A stretch of 64,000 bases of DNA from Aequorivita sp. H23M31. GTDB lineage: Bacteria; Bacteroidota; Bacteroidia; Flavobacteriales; Flavobacteriaceae. Position numbers and translations under genes: made by a program. The stretch lies in assembly GCF_004022485.1 (NCBI RefSeq), contig NZ_CP034951.1:1116001-1180000 (forward strand). Reading direction: 5' to 3'. Shown here in pieces: positions 33,866-42,991 of this stretch. How positions within the stretch are numbered: the first letter of the stretch is position 1; each line of letters starts with the position of its first letter. The notes below the pieces were generated by a model. It ran no database searches, was not told the DNA's origin, and saw only the letters and a program-made list of their open reading frames with translations.

Positions 33866-34210
33866 CTAATCTTTAAATTTCTTACCAAGCGCCTTTTCCG
33901 TCCAATAGATAATTATCAAAGTTCCTATTCCGAATAAAATGGCAACCACAACATTTGCAACATCGCCATTCAAGTTGATAATGTAGGCCAGTAAAGCCAA
34001 TAGGATGAGGCCCAAGCCAAACCATAAAAACAATTTTCCTGAAAAATTATGTGCAAAATCCCAGCGTTGCTGATCTTTCATCGCTTTTTTGGTTCTATAG
34101 CCAAAAAAGAAGTTGATATTTTTAGGTGGGTCATAATAAAACCAATAGCCGGTTAATAAGGTTACGATGGCCAAGAAAACTAATATTATAGTGGTGCTAT
34201 AACTTTCCAT
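33866..34210 (-). CDS. SdpI family membrane protein
   Basis: The start at 34210 (MESYSTTIILVFL) is preferred to 34231 because it opens directly into the first helix. The 114-residue protein has three hydrophobic segments and the SdpI pattern between the first two (GYRTKKAMKDQQRWDFAHNF). In Bacillus, SdpI protects from the SdpC toxin, but most homologues have unknown roles. It is 69 bp from the LysE-type gene on the same strand. No toxin gene is nearby, so an immunity function is not supported here. Confidence 0.85.
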   Translation of the reverse strand: MESYSTTIILVFLAIVTLLTGYWFYYDPPKNINFFFGYRTKKAMKDQQRWDFAHNFSGKLFLWFGLGLILLALLAYIINLNGDVANVVVAILFGIGTLIIIYWTEKALGKKFKD

Positions 34211-34279
34211 ACTTATTAATCCTTTAGGCAAGTATATAAAAATACAATTATTCCCAGATCCTCTATCAGTGAAAAACGA

Positions 34280-34894
34280 TTAACCGAGAAGTATATAGAA
34301 AGCAATGCCCACGAAAACAATAATCTGCAACCATTTTAGAAAAATCCCGACTTCCTTTCCTCTATGTACAAATTTCGATATGCGTCCTGCCAAAGCAGCA
34401 ATACTGCTAAAAGTTAAAAAGGAAATGATCATAAAAATGGCTCCAAGAATATAAAACTGAACAATGATGTTTTCATTTTTATCCCACAAAAATCCCGGAA
34501 AAAATGCCAGGAAAAAAATCATTACTTTCGGATTTACCAAATTCATTACCACTCCGATCTTAAAAAGTTGGAAGTAGGATTTTTTAGGTGCATCGTTGGC
34601 CAAGGAAATATTGGAATTACTTTTATAAACCTTATAAGCTAAATACAGTAAATAGCAGGCTCCCAAAACCTTGATTGCATAAAAGATATTTTCTGAAGCA
34701 GTTAGTATTGCTGAAATCCCAAACGCCAGAAGGGTTGTATGAACAATACATCCACTAATTAAACCCGCGGTAGTCGCAATTCCACTTTTAGTGCCGTTTG
34801 CCAAAGACTGGGTAAGGACATAAATATTATCAGGCCCAGGAGAAAGAGCCAAAATAAATGTTGCCAATGCAAAGGATATAAGGGTTTCTATCAT
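34280..34894 (-). CDS. LysE/RhtB family amino-acid exporter
   Basis: The 204-residue protein has five to six membrane helices and the family's N-terminal pattern (ALSPGPDNIYVLTQSLANG, about residues 17-35) and NPKVMIFFLAFFPGF near the middle. LysE/RhtB exporters remove excess amino acids or derivatives such as homoserine lactones. The gene is flanked by a SdpI-type gene and pyrD with a repeat-rich gap (34895-35023). The substrate cannot be told. Confidence 0.92.
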   Translation of the reverse strand: MIETLISFALATFILALSPGPDNIYVLTQSLANGTKSGIATTAGLISGCIVHTTLLAFGISAILTASENIFYAIKVLGACYLLYLAYKVYKSNSNISLANDAPKKSYFQLFKIGVVMNLVNPKVMIFFLAFFPGFLWDKNENIIVQFYILGAIFMIISFLTFSSIAALAGRISKFVHRGKEVGIFLKWLQIIVFVGIAFYILLG

Positions 34895-34903
34895 AAGAAA
34901 AAT

Positions 34904-34932
34904 GACTTAAGACCATAAGACTTAAGACATAG
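34904..34932 (+). repeat. Heptamer array (GACTTAA units)
   Basis: Units GACTTAA, GACCATAA, GACTTAA, GACATAG follow each other with a 7-8 bp period, just upstream of the LysE-type gene. Confidence 0.6.
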
Positions 34933-34999
34933 GATTTCTTATGTAGTTTCCTTTAAGTTAGGTTTTAAAAAATCAATATATTCAACTTATGGTTTTTAA

Positions 35000-35035
35000 T
35001 CCTACGTCCTACGTCAATTCGTCCTATGTCCTATT
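35000..35035 (+). repeat. Heptamer array overlapping the end of pyrD
   Basis: Units TCCTACG, TCCTACG, TCAATTCG, TCCTATG, TCCTATT. The pyrD stop codon (35026-35024) and last residues lie inside the array. Confidence 0.65.
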
Positions 35036-36067
35036 TAAAATCGCTTTGTTGATCCTTTTAATTAACCCAGGCCCTTCGTAAATAAATCCGGTATAAAGTT
35101 GGATCAAGCTTGCTCCTGCATCCAATTTTTCCAATGCGTCCTCTTCGGAATGAATTCCACCAACGCCGATTATCGGAAATGCCCTATTACTTTTTTCTGA
35201 AAGAAATCGAATTACTTCCGTACTCCTTTTTGTAAGAGGTTTTCCACTTAGACCGCCCATTTCATTTTTATTATCCGAAGTAAGTCCTTCTCGCGAAATA
35301 GTTGTATTTGTGGCAATCACCCCATCAATTTTAGTATCTGAAACAATATCGATTATATCTAAAAGTTGTTCATTTGTCAAATCTGGAGCAATTTTAAGAA
35401 GAATGGGTTTCCGTTTTTCTTTTGAATTATTATGGTCCTGAAGAGTTTGTAGCAATTCCGTCAATGGCTTTTTTTCCTGAAGCTCACGAAGATTTGGTGT
35501 ATTGGGAGAACTGACGTTGACTACAAAATAATCTACGTAATCAAAAAGTGCTTCGTAACAAATAAGATAATCGTTTACCGCCTCTTCATTGGGAGTAATT
35601 TTATTTTTACCAATGTTTCCGCCGATTATTACTCGTGTTCTTCGCTCCTTCTGTGACAGTTTGGGATTTTTCTTTAACCTTTCGACTGCTTCCGCCACTC
35701 CGCCATTATTAAAACCCATGCGATTTATAATAGCGGAATCCTTCTGTAATCTAAACAACCGTGGTTTATCATTTCCCGGCTGAGGTTTTGGGGTAACCGT
35801 TCCGATTTCAATAAACCCAAAACCTAGGTCTGAAAGTTCTTTATAAAGCTTGGCATCCTTATCAAATCCTGCCGCTAAGCCCACAGGATTTGGAAACTGT
35901 ATACCAAAAAGTTCACGCTCCAATTTCGGATTGTCAATTTGATAGCTTTTCCGAAAAGAACTTCCTAGTCCCATTTTGTGAAAAAAGCGAAGCAGTGAGA
36001 AAGTAAAATAGTGGATTTTCTCGGGATCGAATCTAAAAAACAGGGGACGGATGATGGTTTTGTACAT
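35024..36067 (-). CDS. pyrD: Quinone-dependent dihydroorotate dehydrogenase
   Basis: The start is placed at 36067 ([16 protein letters not shown]), which matches family 2 enzymes; the ATG at 36106 adds 13 unusual residues. The 347-residue protein has the N-terminal membrane-associated helices of the quinone-dependent class, FMN-binding motifs ([27 protein letters not shown] with the catalytic Ser, [13 protein letters not shown]) and oxidises dihydroorotate to orotate in UMP synthesis. pyrB and pyrR lie 5 kb away on the same strand. The last codons fall in a heptamer array. Confidence 0.96.
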   Translation of the reverse strand: MYKTIIRPLFFRFDPEKIHYFTFSLLRFFHKMGLGSSFRKSYQIDNPKLERELFGIQFPNPVGLAAGFDKDAKLYKELSDLGFGFIEIGTVTPKPQPGNDKPRLFRLQKDSAIINRMGFNNGGVAEAVERLKKNPKLSQKERRTRVIIGGNIGKNKITPNEEAVNDYLICYEALFDYVDYFVVNVSSPNTPNLRELQEKKPLTELLQTLQDHNNSKEKRKPILLKIAPDLTNEQLLDIIDIVSDTKIDGVIATNTTISREGLTSDNKNEMGGLSGKPLTKRSTEVIRFLSEKSNRAFPIIGVGGIHSEEDALEKLDAGASLIQLYTGFIYEGPGLIKRINKAILNRT

Positions 36068-36169
36068 GGTTGAAAAATATGAAGCAAAAATACCATTTAA
36101 GCCCAAACAATCTTGGTGAAAACCTCATATTTTAGTGATTCTGAAAATATCTAAAGTCTAAAATATTAG

Positions 36170-36177
36170 TAACTTTG
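36170..36177 (+). promoter_or_regulatory. Predicted -7 box upstream of pepT
   Basis: TAACTTTGCAAC matches the extended consensus. The leader to the ATG at 36390 would be about 205 nt; no other gene on this strand is in between. Confidence 0.4.
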
Positions 36178-36389
36178 CAACACTTTTTAATTCTGAGTCT
36201 TCTGTGTTCTAAACATCTAAGAACCATTGCCTGTATCTTTTGGACTTAAGGTTTAAGCATCATGAGATTTTGAAAAGAACATAAACAATATGATTCACCT
36301 AAAAATAGGAAAGAATTATTTGAAGTGAAATGGTTACGTCTTCTAAAAAATTGCAAAAAAAAGAAACTGAAAAATTATTCCCGTAAACT

Positions 36390-37652
36390 ATGATTGAAAA
36401 ACAACACATTATTGACCGATTTAAAAGTTATGTTACCATCGATACTGAAAGTGATCCAAATAGCAACACCACTCCGAGTACTCAAAAACAATGGGATCTT
36501 GCCAATAAATTGGTAGAAGAGTTAAAACAAATAGGAATGGAAGATGTTACCATAGATGATAACGCTTATATAATGGCCACGTTGCCTTCCAATGTATCCC
36601 ACCCCGTTCCGGTTATTGGGTTTATTTCCCATTTTGATACCTCTCCAGATTTCACGGGAGCGAACGTAAATCCCCAAATAATCGAAAATTATGACGGAAA
36701 GGACATCGTTCTAAATAAGGAGCAGGATATCGTTCTTTCACCAGAGTATTTCGAGGATCTACTTCTGTATAAAGGGCAAACCTTGATTACCACCGATGGT
36801 ACAACTCTTTTAGGAGCCGATGATAAAGCTGGTATAACCGAAATCATCTCAGCCATGGAATATCTTATAAACCATCCTGAAATTAAACACGGAAAAATAC
36901 GGGTTGGATTCACCCCCGATGAGGAAATTGGCCGGGGAGCACACAAATTTGATGTTGAAAAATTTGGTGCTGAATGGGCATATACCATGGATGGAAGCCA
37001 AGTAGGCGAATTAGAATACGAAAATTTTAATGCTGCCGGTGCTGTGGTAACGGTTAAGGGAAAAATTGTTCATCCTGGGTATGCCAAGGGCAAAATGATA
37101 AATAGTATGTACATTGCTACGGACTATATCAATTCGCTTCCAAGATTGGAAACTCCCGAACATACGGAAGGACGTGAAGGTTTTTTCCATCTTCATAATA
37201 TTCAGGGAACGGTAGACGAAACCAAGATCCAATATATTATTCGCGACCACGATAGAGAACATTTTGAAGCACGAAAGGAAATGTTGGAGGAATTGGCGAA
37301 CGATATAAATGAACAACATCAACGAGAAGCAGTAACGGTTGAAATTAAAGACCAGTACTACAATATGCGGGAAAAAATAAGACCGATGATGCATATTGTA
37401 AAAATTGCTAAAAAAGCAATCGAGGAGGTTGGAATTGAGCCTATAATGAAACCGATTCGCGGGGGTACCGATGGTTCACAACTAAGCTTTATGGGACTTC
37501 CCTGTCCAAATATTTTTGCAGGAGGCCATAACTTCCACGGAAGGTTTGAATACGTTCCTGTTGAAAGTATGATAAAAGCAACAGAGGTAATTGTAAAAAT
37601 TGCCGAATTAACGGCTCAGGATATTTCGAAATTTAAATCGGAGGAAGAGTAA
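36390..37652 (+). CDS. pepT: Peptidase T (tripeptide aminopeptidase)
   Basis: The 420-residue M20-family zinc peptidase has the metal ligands in SHFDTSPD (about 77-84), GADDKAGI (about 146-153), DEEIGRGA (about 179-186), the FDVEKFGA and MDGS segment, and [11 protein letters not shown] near the C-terminus. The dimerisation domain lies in between (about 210-320). PepT removes the N-terminal residue from tripeptides in the cytosol. It is transcribed alone, with divergent pyrD and convergent DUF445 genes as neighbours. Confidence 0.97.
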   Translation: MIEKQHIIDRFKSYVTIDTESDPNSNTTPSTQKQWDLANKLVEELKQIGMEDVTIDDNAYIMATLPSNVSHPVPVIGFISHFDTSPDFTGANVNPQIIENYDGKDIVLNKEQDIVLSPEYFEDLLLYKGQTLITTDGTTLLGADDKAGITEIISAMEYLINHPEIKHGKIRVGFTPDEEIGRGAHKFDVEKFGAEWAYTMDGSQVGELEYENFNAAGAVVTVKGKIVHPGYAKGKMINSMYIATDYINSLPRLETPEHTEGREGFFHLHNIQGTVDETKIQYIIRDHDREHFEARKEMLEELANDINEQHQREAVTVEIKDQYYNMREKIRPMMHIVKIAKKAIEEVGIEPIMKPIRGGTDGSQLSFMGLPCPNIFAGGHNFHGRFEYVPVESMIKATEVIVKIAELTAQDISKFKSEEE

Positions 37653-37734
37653 ATAATTCAAAAACCAGAATTCAGAATTATAAATTGAAGGATTGAGAAT
37701 CTGGGGTCTAGAAGTTAGGCTCTGGATTCTTAAA

Positions 37735-38976
37735 TCAAATAAAAACATGTGTTAGGGTATAAATTATAAGTCCCACCAAACCACCAACCAACGTTCCGTT
37801 TACACGGATAAACTGTAAATCTTTCCCAACTTCCAGTTCCAGTTTCTCACTTAATTCTTTTCCTTTCCAATTGGCGACAGTGTTGCTAATAAGAACCTCT
37901 ACTTCCTCTCTGTTCTTTAAAATCATCCTATATAGAAAATGGCGAATCCAGCCGTTAATACGAAAGGTCATTTCTTGATCGTGAGAAAGGGTATTGGATA
38001 ATTTCTTTATGTTTTGACGTAAATATTCCTGAAGCTGTGAGTCGGGATTGTCCAGGTTTTGGATCAAAAGGATTTTTATAGAATTCCAAGCGTCATTGGT
38101 ATAAGGCCGCAGATTTTCGGCTGTAAGTATTTCGTTTTTAAGTTTGTCAAATTTAGTTTTCCAAGTTTCCGAATTTACGATACGGTCAGAAAGATCTTCT
38201 AAGTTTTGGGTAAGTTTTTGTCGAACAAAATGCTCCTTATCCTCAACTATTTCTTCCAGAAATTTAATTAATCCCTCAACAACCTCCCCCGAAATTTTCT
38301 TGCCCGCAAAAAAGCTGAGAATAGGTCGGTTTTCCGAAAGTCGCTCTCGTATCATATCCCGGCTTTCCTCAATATATTCCTGGATTTGGGGCAATAGAAC
38401 CTCCAATAAATTGATATGTTCTTTCTTTTCGATGAAGTATTTTATACCAGATGATGAAATTTTTTGAAAATCTATTTCCTGTAAAATTTCCGTACTCTTA
38501 TTTGCCAAGAAGGTTTCCACCTCCTCGTCCTTTAGATCGGAAATAATCTTTTTGGCAAGGTTGACCACTTCTTCTTCCAAAATCTTTTGACTTGCAGGTT
38601 TATTCAACCATTCCGATACAAACTTAACTATATCCAATTTTTCAATATAAGGGCGAATGTTTTCGGGAGTCAAGAAATTTTCTTTTACAAATTTTCCCAG
38701 ATTTTGACCAAGATCATCCTTCTTTCTTTCTAGTATATTTGTATGTGGAATGGGTATTCCCAGAGGATGCCTAAACAAAGCCGTAACCGCAAACCAATCG
38801 GCGAGGGCGCCGACCATTCCCGCTTCAGAAAAAGCTTCAACATAACCCATCCAAGACGCTGGGCCATGATGTTGGAGATAAACCATAACAGCATAAATAA
38901 GAGCCATCAAAAAGAAAAGACCGGTGGCCAATCCTTTATGTTTTTTTAGTTGAGTCCTTTTTTCCTTTTCAGTCAT
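37735..38976 (-). CDS. DUF445 family membrane protein
   Basis: The 413-residue protein has a hydrophobic pair at the N-terminus (about 14-31 and 45-66, with EAGMVGALADWFAVTALFRHPLG) and a last helix at the C-terminus (about 390-410, GLVGLIIYTLTHVF). The long middle is helical and charged, as in the DUF445 family. This family is widespread and uncharacterised, possibly in the envelope. The highly conserved ADWFAVTALFRHPLG(I)PIPHT segment supports the call strongly. It is convergent with pepT and probably monocistronic. Confidence 0.92.
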   Translation of the reverse strand: MTEKEKRTQLKKHKGLATGLFFLMALIYAVMVYLQHHGPASWMGYVEAFSEAGMVGALADWFAVTALFRHPLGIPIPHTNILERKKDDLGQNLGKFVKENFLTPENIRPYIEKLDIVKFVSEWLNKPASQKILEEEVVNLAKKIISDLKDEEVETFLANKSTEILQEIDFQKISSSGIKYFIEKKEHINLLEVLLPQIQEYIEESRDMIRERLSENRPILSFFAGKKISGEVVEGLIKFLEEIVEDKEHFVRQKLTQNLEDLSDRIVNSETWKTKFDKLKNEILTAENLRPYTNDAWNSIKILLIQNLDNPDSQLQEYLRQNIKKLSNTLSHDQEMTFRINGWIRHFLYRMILKNREEVEVLISNTVANWKGKELSEKLELEVGKDLQFIRVNGTLVGGLVGLIIYTLTHVFI

Positions 38977-39224
38977 AGATAATAAAAATAGAGAAATATC
39001 GTAAAATTAAACCTCTGTTTAACTCAAAGTTTGATAATCTAAAAAAAATAGGCTTCGTGAATACAGTCGGATATATAAGTGTAGAGGTGCTAATTCCTAT
39101 AAAATATTGGAATAATATTACCTTGGAGGTTGGATTTAAATTTGAAAAGTAAAGGAAAAATGAAAAAAGAGTTAAGCAGCTTTATCAGTAGAAATTTAGG
39201 AACAAGTGATATTTTGTATACCTC

Positions 39225-40130
39225 CTAAAAAGTAAAAGTCTTACCATCTTCGGCTAGAAGCACATTATCAAAAACTTCATTTGCTTCCTTTTTAAAAAGT
39301 TCCAAATTGCCGTATCTACCTGAATAATGCCCTAAGATCAAGGTGGATACATTTGCCGCCTTGGCAATATTTGCTGCTTCGATTGCTGTGCTATGCTTGG
39401 TTTTTTCAGCAAGCTCTTGATGGGTTTTTAAAAATGTTGCCTCGTGATAGAGAACGGTAGTATCCGTTATTTGTGAAACCATTTCAGGATTATAGGCGGT
39501 ATCACTACAATAGGCATAAGATTTAGGCGGCGAGGGATTGAAGGTGATTTGAGCATTCGGAATATACACACCTTCCTTATTGGGAGCATCATGACCCATC
39601 TTAATTTTATTGAAATAGCTCAAATCTATGTTTGCTTCGCGAGCAGCATCAATATTTAGTTTTCGCTCACCAGGTTTTTCCTTAAACAGATATCCGTTAG
39701 TGTAAACTCGATGTATTAAAGGAATAGTTTCCACGGTCAGTTTGTCATCTTCATAAATAACCTGGGCAAGATTCGATTCCAATTCGTGAAAATATAATTG
39801 GAATTTTGTCCAGGATTTTCCCAGCTTCAATAATAAAAGTATGGCTTCTTTAATTCCTTTGGGGCCATAAATGTGCATTTCGGTTTCACGGCCTTGCAGA
39901 TGGAATGTAGAGATAAGCCCGGGAAGCCCAAAAAAATGATCGCCATGTAGGTGTGAAATAAAAATATGCTTTATACGGGAAAACTTAACCTTATATTTCC
40001 TTAGCTGAATTTGTGTGCCTTCCCCGCAATCAATAAGAAATACGTGTCCTTTAATCTCCAAAACCTGCGCCGTGGGATGGGCGGAAATTTTGGGCGTTGC
40101 AGCGTGACAACCAAGAATAGTTAGATTCAT
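39225..40130 (-). CDS. rnz: Ribonuclease Z
   Basis: The 301-residue metallo-beta-lactamase fold enzyme starts MNLTILGCHAATP and carries the zinc motif HLHGDH (60-65), the distal Asp in AYCSDTAY and the His in ILGHYSGRY. The exosite segment (about 145-180) fits tRNase Z. It cuts the 3' trailer of pre-tRNAs that do not encode CCA, as the tRNA-Leu in this window. It lies on the same strand 110 bp after a small STAS-like gene and pyrB, and may share their transcript. Confidence 0.96.
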   Translation of the reverse strand: MNLTILGCHAATPKISAHPTAQVLEIKGHVFLIDCGEGTQIQLRKYKVKFSRIKHIFISHLHGDHFFGLPGLISTFHLQGRETEMHIYGPKGIKEAILLLLKLGKSWTKFQLYFHELESNLAQVIYEDDKLTVETIPLIHRVYTNGYLFKEKPGERKLNIDAAREANIDLSYFNKIKMGHDAPNKEGVYIPNAQITFNPSPPKSYAYCSDTAYNPEMVSQITDTTVLYHEATFLKTHQELAEKTKHSTAIEAANIAKAANVSTLILGHYSGRYGNLELFKKEANEVFDNVLLAEDGKTFTF

Positions 40131-40240
40131 TTACGATATCTGATTTTCGATATAAGATGTACGATTTTTGAGGAACGATGTGGAATTTAGGATTTAATAA
40201 AGTTCTACAATCGGCTTCCCATAGCTATCGGAACGTAAAT

Positions 40241-40576
40241 TCAAAATCCTAAATCGCGTTCAATTTCTTCCATTTCAATAATATCTCCTGCTTCTTCCAA
40301 TGTAGGGACCACAATCATTTCATATGGAATTTCATCAATTGAGATAGCGTCGTTTACGATTACGAAAGATTGTTTGGTTTTGCGGTGAAGGTTGGAAACC
40401 TTTAGAAATAGCAGTAGTTCCCCAAGATCCAGAGAATCGTATTGCAGTAGATTCAGTATTACGTTTTGGCCTTTGTATTTAGAAGGAACCTGTGATTCGA
40501 TAAAAGTGGCGAAATCTGAAATATTATCCTTTTCATCCGTGAGGATAACAAAATTTGGTTGATTCTCAATCTTCAT
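40241..40576 (-). CDS. Small STAS-like protein
   Basis: Start 40576 (MKIENQPNFVILTDE) is preferred; an in-frame ATG lies at 40585. It overlaps the end of pyrB by 11 bp, so translation is coupled. The 111-residue protein has alternating strands and helices (FATFIESQVPSKYKGQNVILNLL, FVIVNDAISID) and a conserved acidic end (PTLEEAGDIIEMEEIERDLGF). I recall this small protein next to rnz in other Bacteroidota, sometimes mis-annotated as ribonuclease Z. A STAS-type fold is my reading; its function is unknown. Confidence 0.78.
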   Translation of the reverse strand: MKIENQPNFVILTDEKDNISDFATFIESQVPSKYKGQNVILNLLQYDSLDLGELLLFLKVSNLHRKTKQSFVIVNDAISIDEIPYEMIVVPTLEEAGDIIEMEEIERDLGF

Positions 40577-41501
40577 GATGGTCAATTTTTGAAGCTAATA
40601 AATATATAACGGCCATACGGATGGCTACACCGTTTTGAACCTGTTCTAAAATAATCGATTGTTTACTGTCTGCAACATCACTGGTAATTTCCACACCTCT
40701 GTTTATTGGTCCAGGGTGCATAACTACTATTTCCTTGTTTAACGAATCGAGCAAAGATTTATTCAATCCGAATTGTTGTGTGTATTCACGAGTAGTGGGA
40801 AAATAACTAATATCCATTCGTTCATTTTGAACTCGCAACATATTGGCTACATCGCACCATTCAAGTGCCTTTCTCAAATTAGTTTCCACGGTTACGCCCA
40901 AACCTTCAATATATTTAGGAATAAGAGTTCTTGGTCCACATACTTTAACTGAGGCCCCAAGCTTTTGAAGGGCAAAAATATTGGAGAGCGCAACTCTTGA
41001 ATGAAGAATATCACCAACAATTACTACATTTTTTCCGGCAACATCACCAAGTTTCTCAAGAATGGAATAGGCATCCAAAAGAGCTTGCGTGGGATGTTCG
41101 TGAGCTCCATCGCCAGCATTAACTATACTAGCTTTGACGTGCTTAGAAAGAAAAACTCCCGCCCCGGGATTGGGATGCCTCATAACTACCATATCTACTT
41201 TCATAGATAAGATATTGTTCACCGTATCGATTAAGGTTTCACCTTTGGAGACGGAAGAACTCGAGGATGCAAAATTTATAACATCGGCAGAAAGTCGTTT
41301 CTCTGCGAGTTCGAAGGAGAGTTTTGTACGGGTACTGTTTTCAAAAAATAGATTGGCAATAGTTATATCCCGAAGAGAAGGAACTTTTTTAATTGGTCTA
41401 TTTATTACCTCCTTAAAATGATCTGCCGTCTCGAAGATAAGATGGATATCGGCTTCAGTGATATATTTTATTCCCAATAAGTGGTTTACACTTAATTCCA
41501 T
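40566..41501 (-). CDS. pyrB: Aspartate carbamoyltransferase catalytic subunit
   Basis: The 311-residue enzyme makes carbamoyl-aspartate, the second step of pyrimidine synthesis. The carbamoyl-phosphate loop is FENSTRTKLSFE (54-65); downstream HPTQALLDAY (about 131-140) and the aspartate-binding HPGPINRGVEI (about 259-269) are present. No regulatory pyrI gene is adjacent, as usual outside Enterobacteria. pyrR lies upstream on the same strand, 172 bp away across a heptamer-rich gap; the STAS-like gene and rnz follow. Confidence 0.97.
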   Translation of the reverse strand: MELSVNHLLGIKYITEADIHLIFETADHFKEVINRPIKKVPSLRDITIANLFFENSTRTKLSFELAEKRLSADVINFASSSSSVSKGETLIDTVNNILSMKVDMVVMRHPNPGAGVFLSKHVKASIVNAGDGAHEHPTQALLDAYSILEKLGDVAGKNVVIVGDILHSRVALSNIFALQKLGASVKVCGPRTLIPKYIEGLGVTVETNLRKALEWCDVANMLRVQNERMDISYFPTTREYTQQFGLNKSLLDSLNKEIVVMHPGPINRGVEITSDVADSKQSIILEQVQNGVAIRMAVIYLLASKIDHHED

Positions 41502-41508
41502 TCTCTAG

Positions 41509-41583
41509 ATTCTTGTTTCTGGTTTCTGGTTTCTTGTTTCTTACTTCTGGTCTCTAGTTTCTGGTTTCTAGTTTCAGGTTTCC
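41509..41583 (+). repeat. Long heptamer array (TTTCTGG units) between pyrR and pyrB
   Basis: About ten units with a 7-bp period: TTTCTGG, TTTCTTG, TTTCTAG and relatives. It occupies most of the first half of the pyrR-pyrB gap, 8 bp upstream of pyrB. It is the longest such array in the window. Confidence 0.8.
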
Positions 41584-41654
41584 ATTTAATAGTTATTGGT
41601 TTCTACTTCTAGATTCCAAATATTAAGATGGATGTTGAAGTCATTTCAGAATTC

Positions 41655-41682
41655 AACTCATAACTCATAACTCTTAACTTTT
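41655..41682 (+). repeat. Heptamer array (AACTCAT units) at the end of pyrR
   Basis: Units AACTCAT, AACTCAT, AACTCTT, AACTTTT with a 7-bp period. The pyrR stop codon (41676-41674) lies inside it. Confidence 0.65.
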
Positions 41683-42213
41683 CACCAAATATACAGCATC
41701 TTCTCCTTCATTTTCTTTCCAACATACTTTCACTTTTTCTCCATTGATGGCATCTACCTGTCTTCCTCTATAATCCGGTTGAATAGGCAGATGCCGACTG
41801 AAACGTCTATCGATTAATGTTAAGAGTTCTATTTCCATGGGTCTTCCAAAGGATTGTACAGCAGTGAGGGCCGCACGGATACTTCTTCCCGTAAAAAGTA
41901 CATCGTCTATAAAAACAACTTTTTTATCCTCAACAATAAAATCTATATTAGTTTTGTTCGCTTCAAGAGGTTTTCCACTTCTTCGGAAATCATCTCGATA
42001 GAATGTAATATCAAGATATCCCAGTTTTATGTTTTTGATGTTGTATTCATTTTCGAGAAGACTTTTTAGTCTTTCTGCCAAGTAAATTCCTCTAGGTTGT
42101 AGACCTATTAATACGGTATTGGAAAAATCGTCGTGATTTTCAATTAATTGGCAAGCCAAGCGGTTCAAAGCGATGCTTATTTCTGTTGCGTTCAGTAACA
42201 CTTTTTGGCTCAT
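41674..42213 (-). CDS. pyrR: PyrR bifunctional regulator / uracil phosphoribosyltransferase
   Basis: The 179-residue phosphoribosyltransferase has the PRPP-binding motif VVFIDDVLFTGRSIRAAL (about 99-116) and the PyrR N-terminal pattern (VLLNATEISIALNRLACQLIE). In Bacilli, PyrR binds pyr mRNA to control transcription and has weak uracil phosphoribosyltransferase activity. Here it precedes pyrB, consistent with a pyr operon, but I see no clear terminator/antiterminator pair in the gap, which is filled by heptamer arrays. The -7 box is at 42264-42257. Confidence 0.92.
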   Translation of the reverse strand: MSQKVLLNATEISIALNRLACQLIENHDDFSNTVLIGLQPRGIYLAERLKSLLENEYNIKNIKLGYLDITFYRDDFRRSGKPLEANKTNIDFIVEDKKVVFIDDVLFTGRSIRAALTAVQSFGRPMEIELLTLIDRRFSRHLPIQPDYRGRQVDAINGEKVKVCWKENEGEDAVYLVKS

Positions 42214-42256
42214 AGTAATCTTTAATATTTGTCCGGATAGCTCTCGATACGGATTT

Positions 42257-42264
42257 CAAAAATA
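42257..42264 (-). promoter_or_regulatory. Predicted -7 box for pyrR-pyrB
   Basis: TATTTTTG on the minus strand matches the consensus and lies 43 bp before the pyrR start; the GCA extension is missing here. Confidence 0.45.
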
Positions 42265-42342
42265 CATTATTTTTTGCTTAGGGATGGCAGCAGAATTCTT
42301 TTTTGGCTTAACAATCCATACCTAAATTATAAGAACTATAAA

Positions 42343-42837
42343 TTAATTATAAGACGTGGTAGGAATATTTATTTTCTTCAATTCAGTAATCAACTCAGTC
42401 TCCTTTTGCGTACCAATAACAAATCTTTTCCCATTCCTTAATTTGAGAGCCAATCCTTTGCCTCCTTTAATATTATATATCGTTCCATATTTGCTTCCTA
42501 GACGAATTCCGTAACCTACAAAGCCATAATCCACTATTTGAGCAGATTCTACTTCACTCCAACTTATATCCTTTTTTAAAAATGGAATGAAACGCATTTT
42601 GATACCATCAGAATTAATTTCAGTTATTAAGGTTATGTACCAATTAAAATAAATAAGCCCGAAAATAAATAGGGTGGTAATTACCATAACTAGGTTGGAA
42701 ACTGGATGATTTCCTACGGGGTTTCCCATAATTAATTGCTCATATATTCCGTAAATAGGCATAATTGCCAATCCAATTAAAATTACCCACATCCACCATT
42801 GGGTGAATTTCTGTTTTTCGATAAAATAAATCTTCAT
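42343..42837 (-). CDS. Small membrane protein, function unknown
   Basis: Start 42837 (MKIYFIEKQKFTQWWMWVIL) is preferred to 42861. The 164-residue protein has two membrane segments (about 15-33 and 48-70) and a C-terminal soluble part of strands with a PH-like feel (GIKMRFIPFLKKDISWSEVESAQIVD), common in Bacteroidota proteins of unknown function. The gene is isolated, with an intergenic gap and pyrR downstream. No assignment can be made. Confidence 0.78.
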   Translation of the reverse strand: MKIYFIEKQKFTQWWMWVILIGLAIMPIYGIYEQLIMGNPVGNHPVSNLVMVITTLFIFGLIYFNWYITLITEINSDGIKMRFIPFLKKDISWSEVESAQIVDYGFVGYGIRLGSKYGTIYNIKGGKGLALKLRNGKRFVIGTQKETELITELKKINIPTTSYN

Positions 42838-42935
42838 AATTGAGTTGCTCTTCGGTTTCAATATTTGAATTCTGGATATAGATGTTTTAAATATATTCTT
42901 TTAAAGCGTTAGGATTACTACAAATACACAAAACA

Positions 42936-42971
42936 AAAAAACCTTCCTCTTAATGAAAAGAGAAAGGTTCT
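42936..42971 (-). terminator. Rho-independent terminator of rpsA
   Basis: On the minus strand AACCTTTCTCTT and AAGAGGAAGGTT form a 12-bp stem (one G-U pair) with a 6-base loop, then a T run. It lies 21 bp after the rpsA stop. Confidence 0.85.
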
Positions 42972-42991
42972 TTATTATTGAATGGAGGCGA

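Noticed and set aside
33866-34210. SdpI as immunity protein of a toxin system
   Set aside because: No toxin or SdpR-type regulator gene is adjacent; most SdpI homologues are not in toxin loci.
41502-41673. PyrR-type attenuator in the pyrR-pyrB gap
   Set aside because: The gap is filled by period-7 arrays and I see no anti-terminator/terminator pair or PyrR-binding loop consensus.
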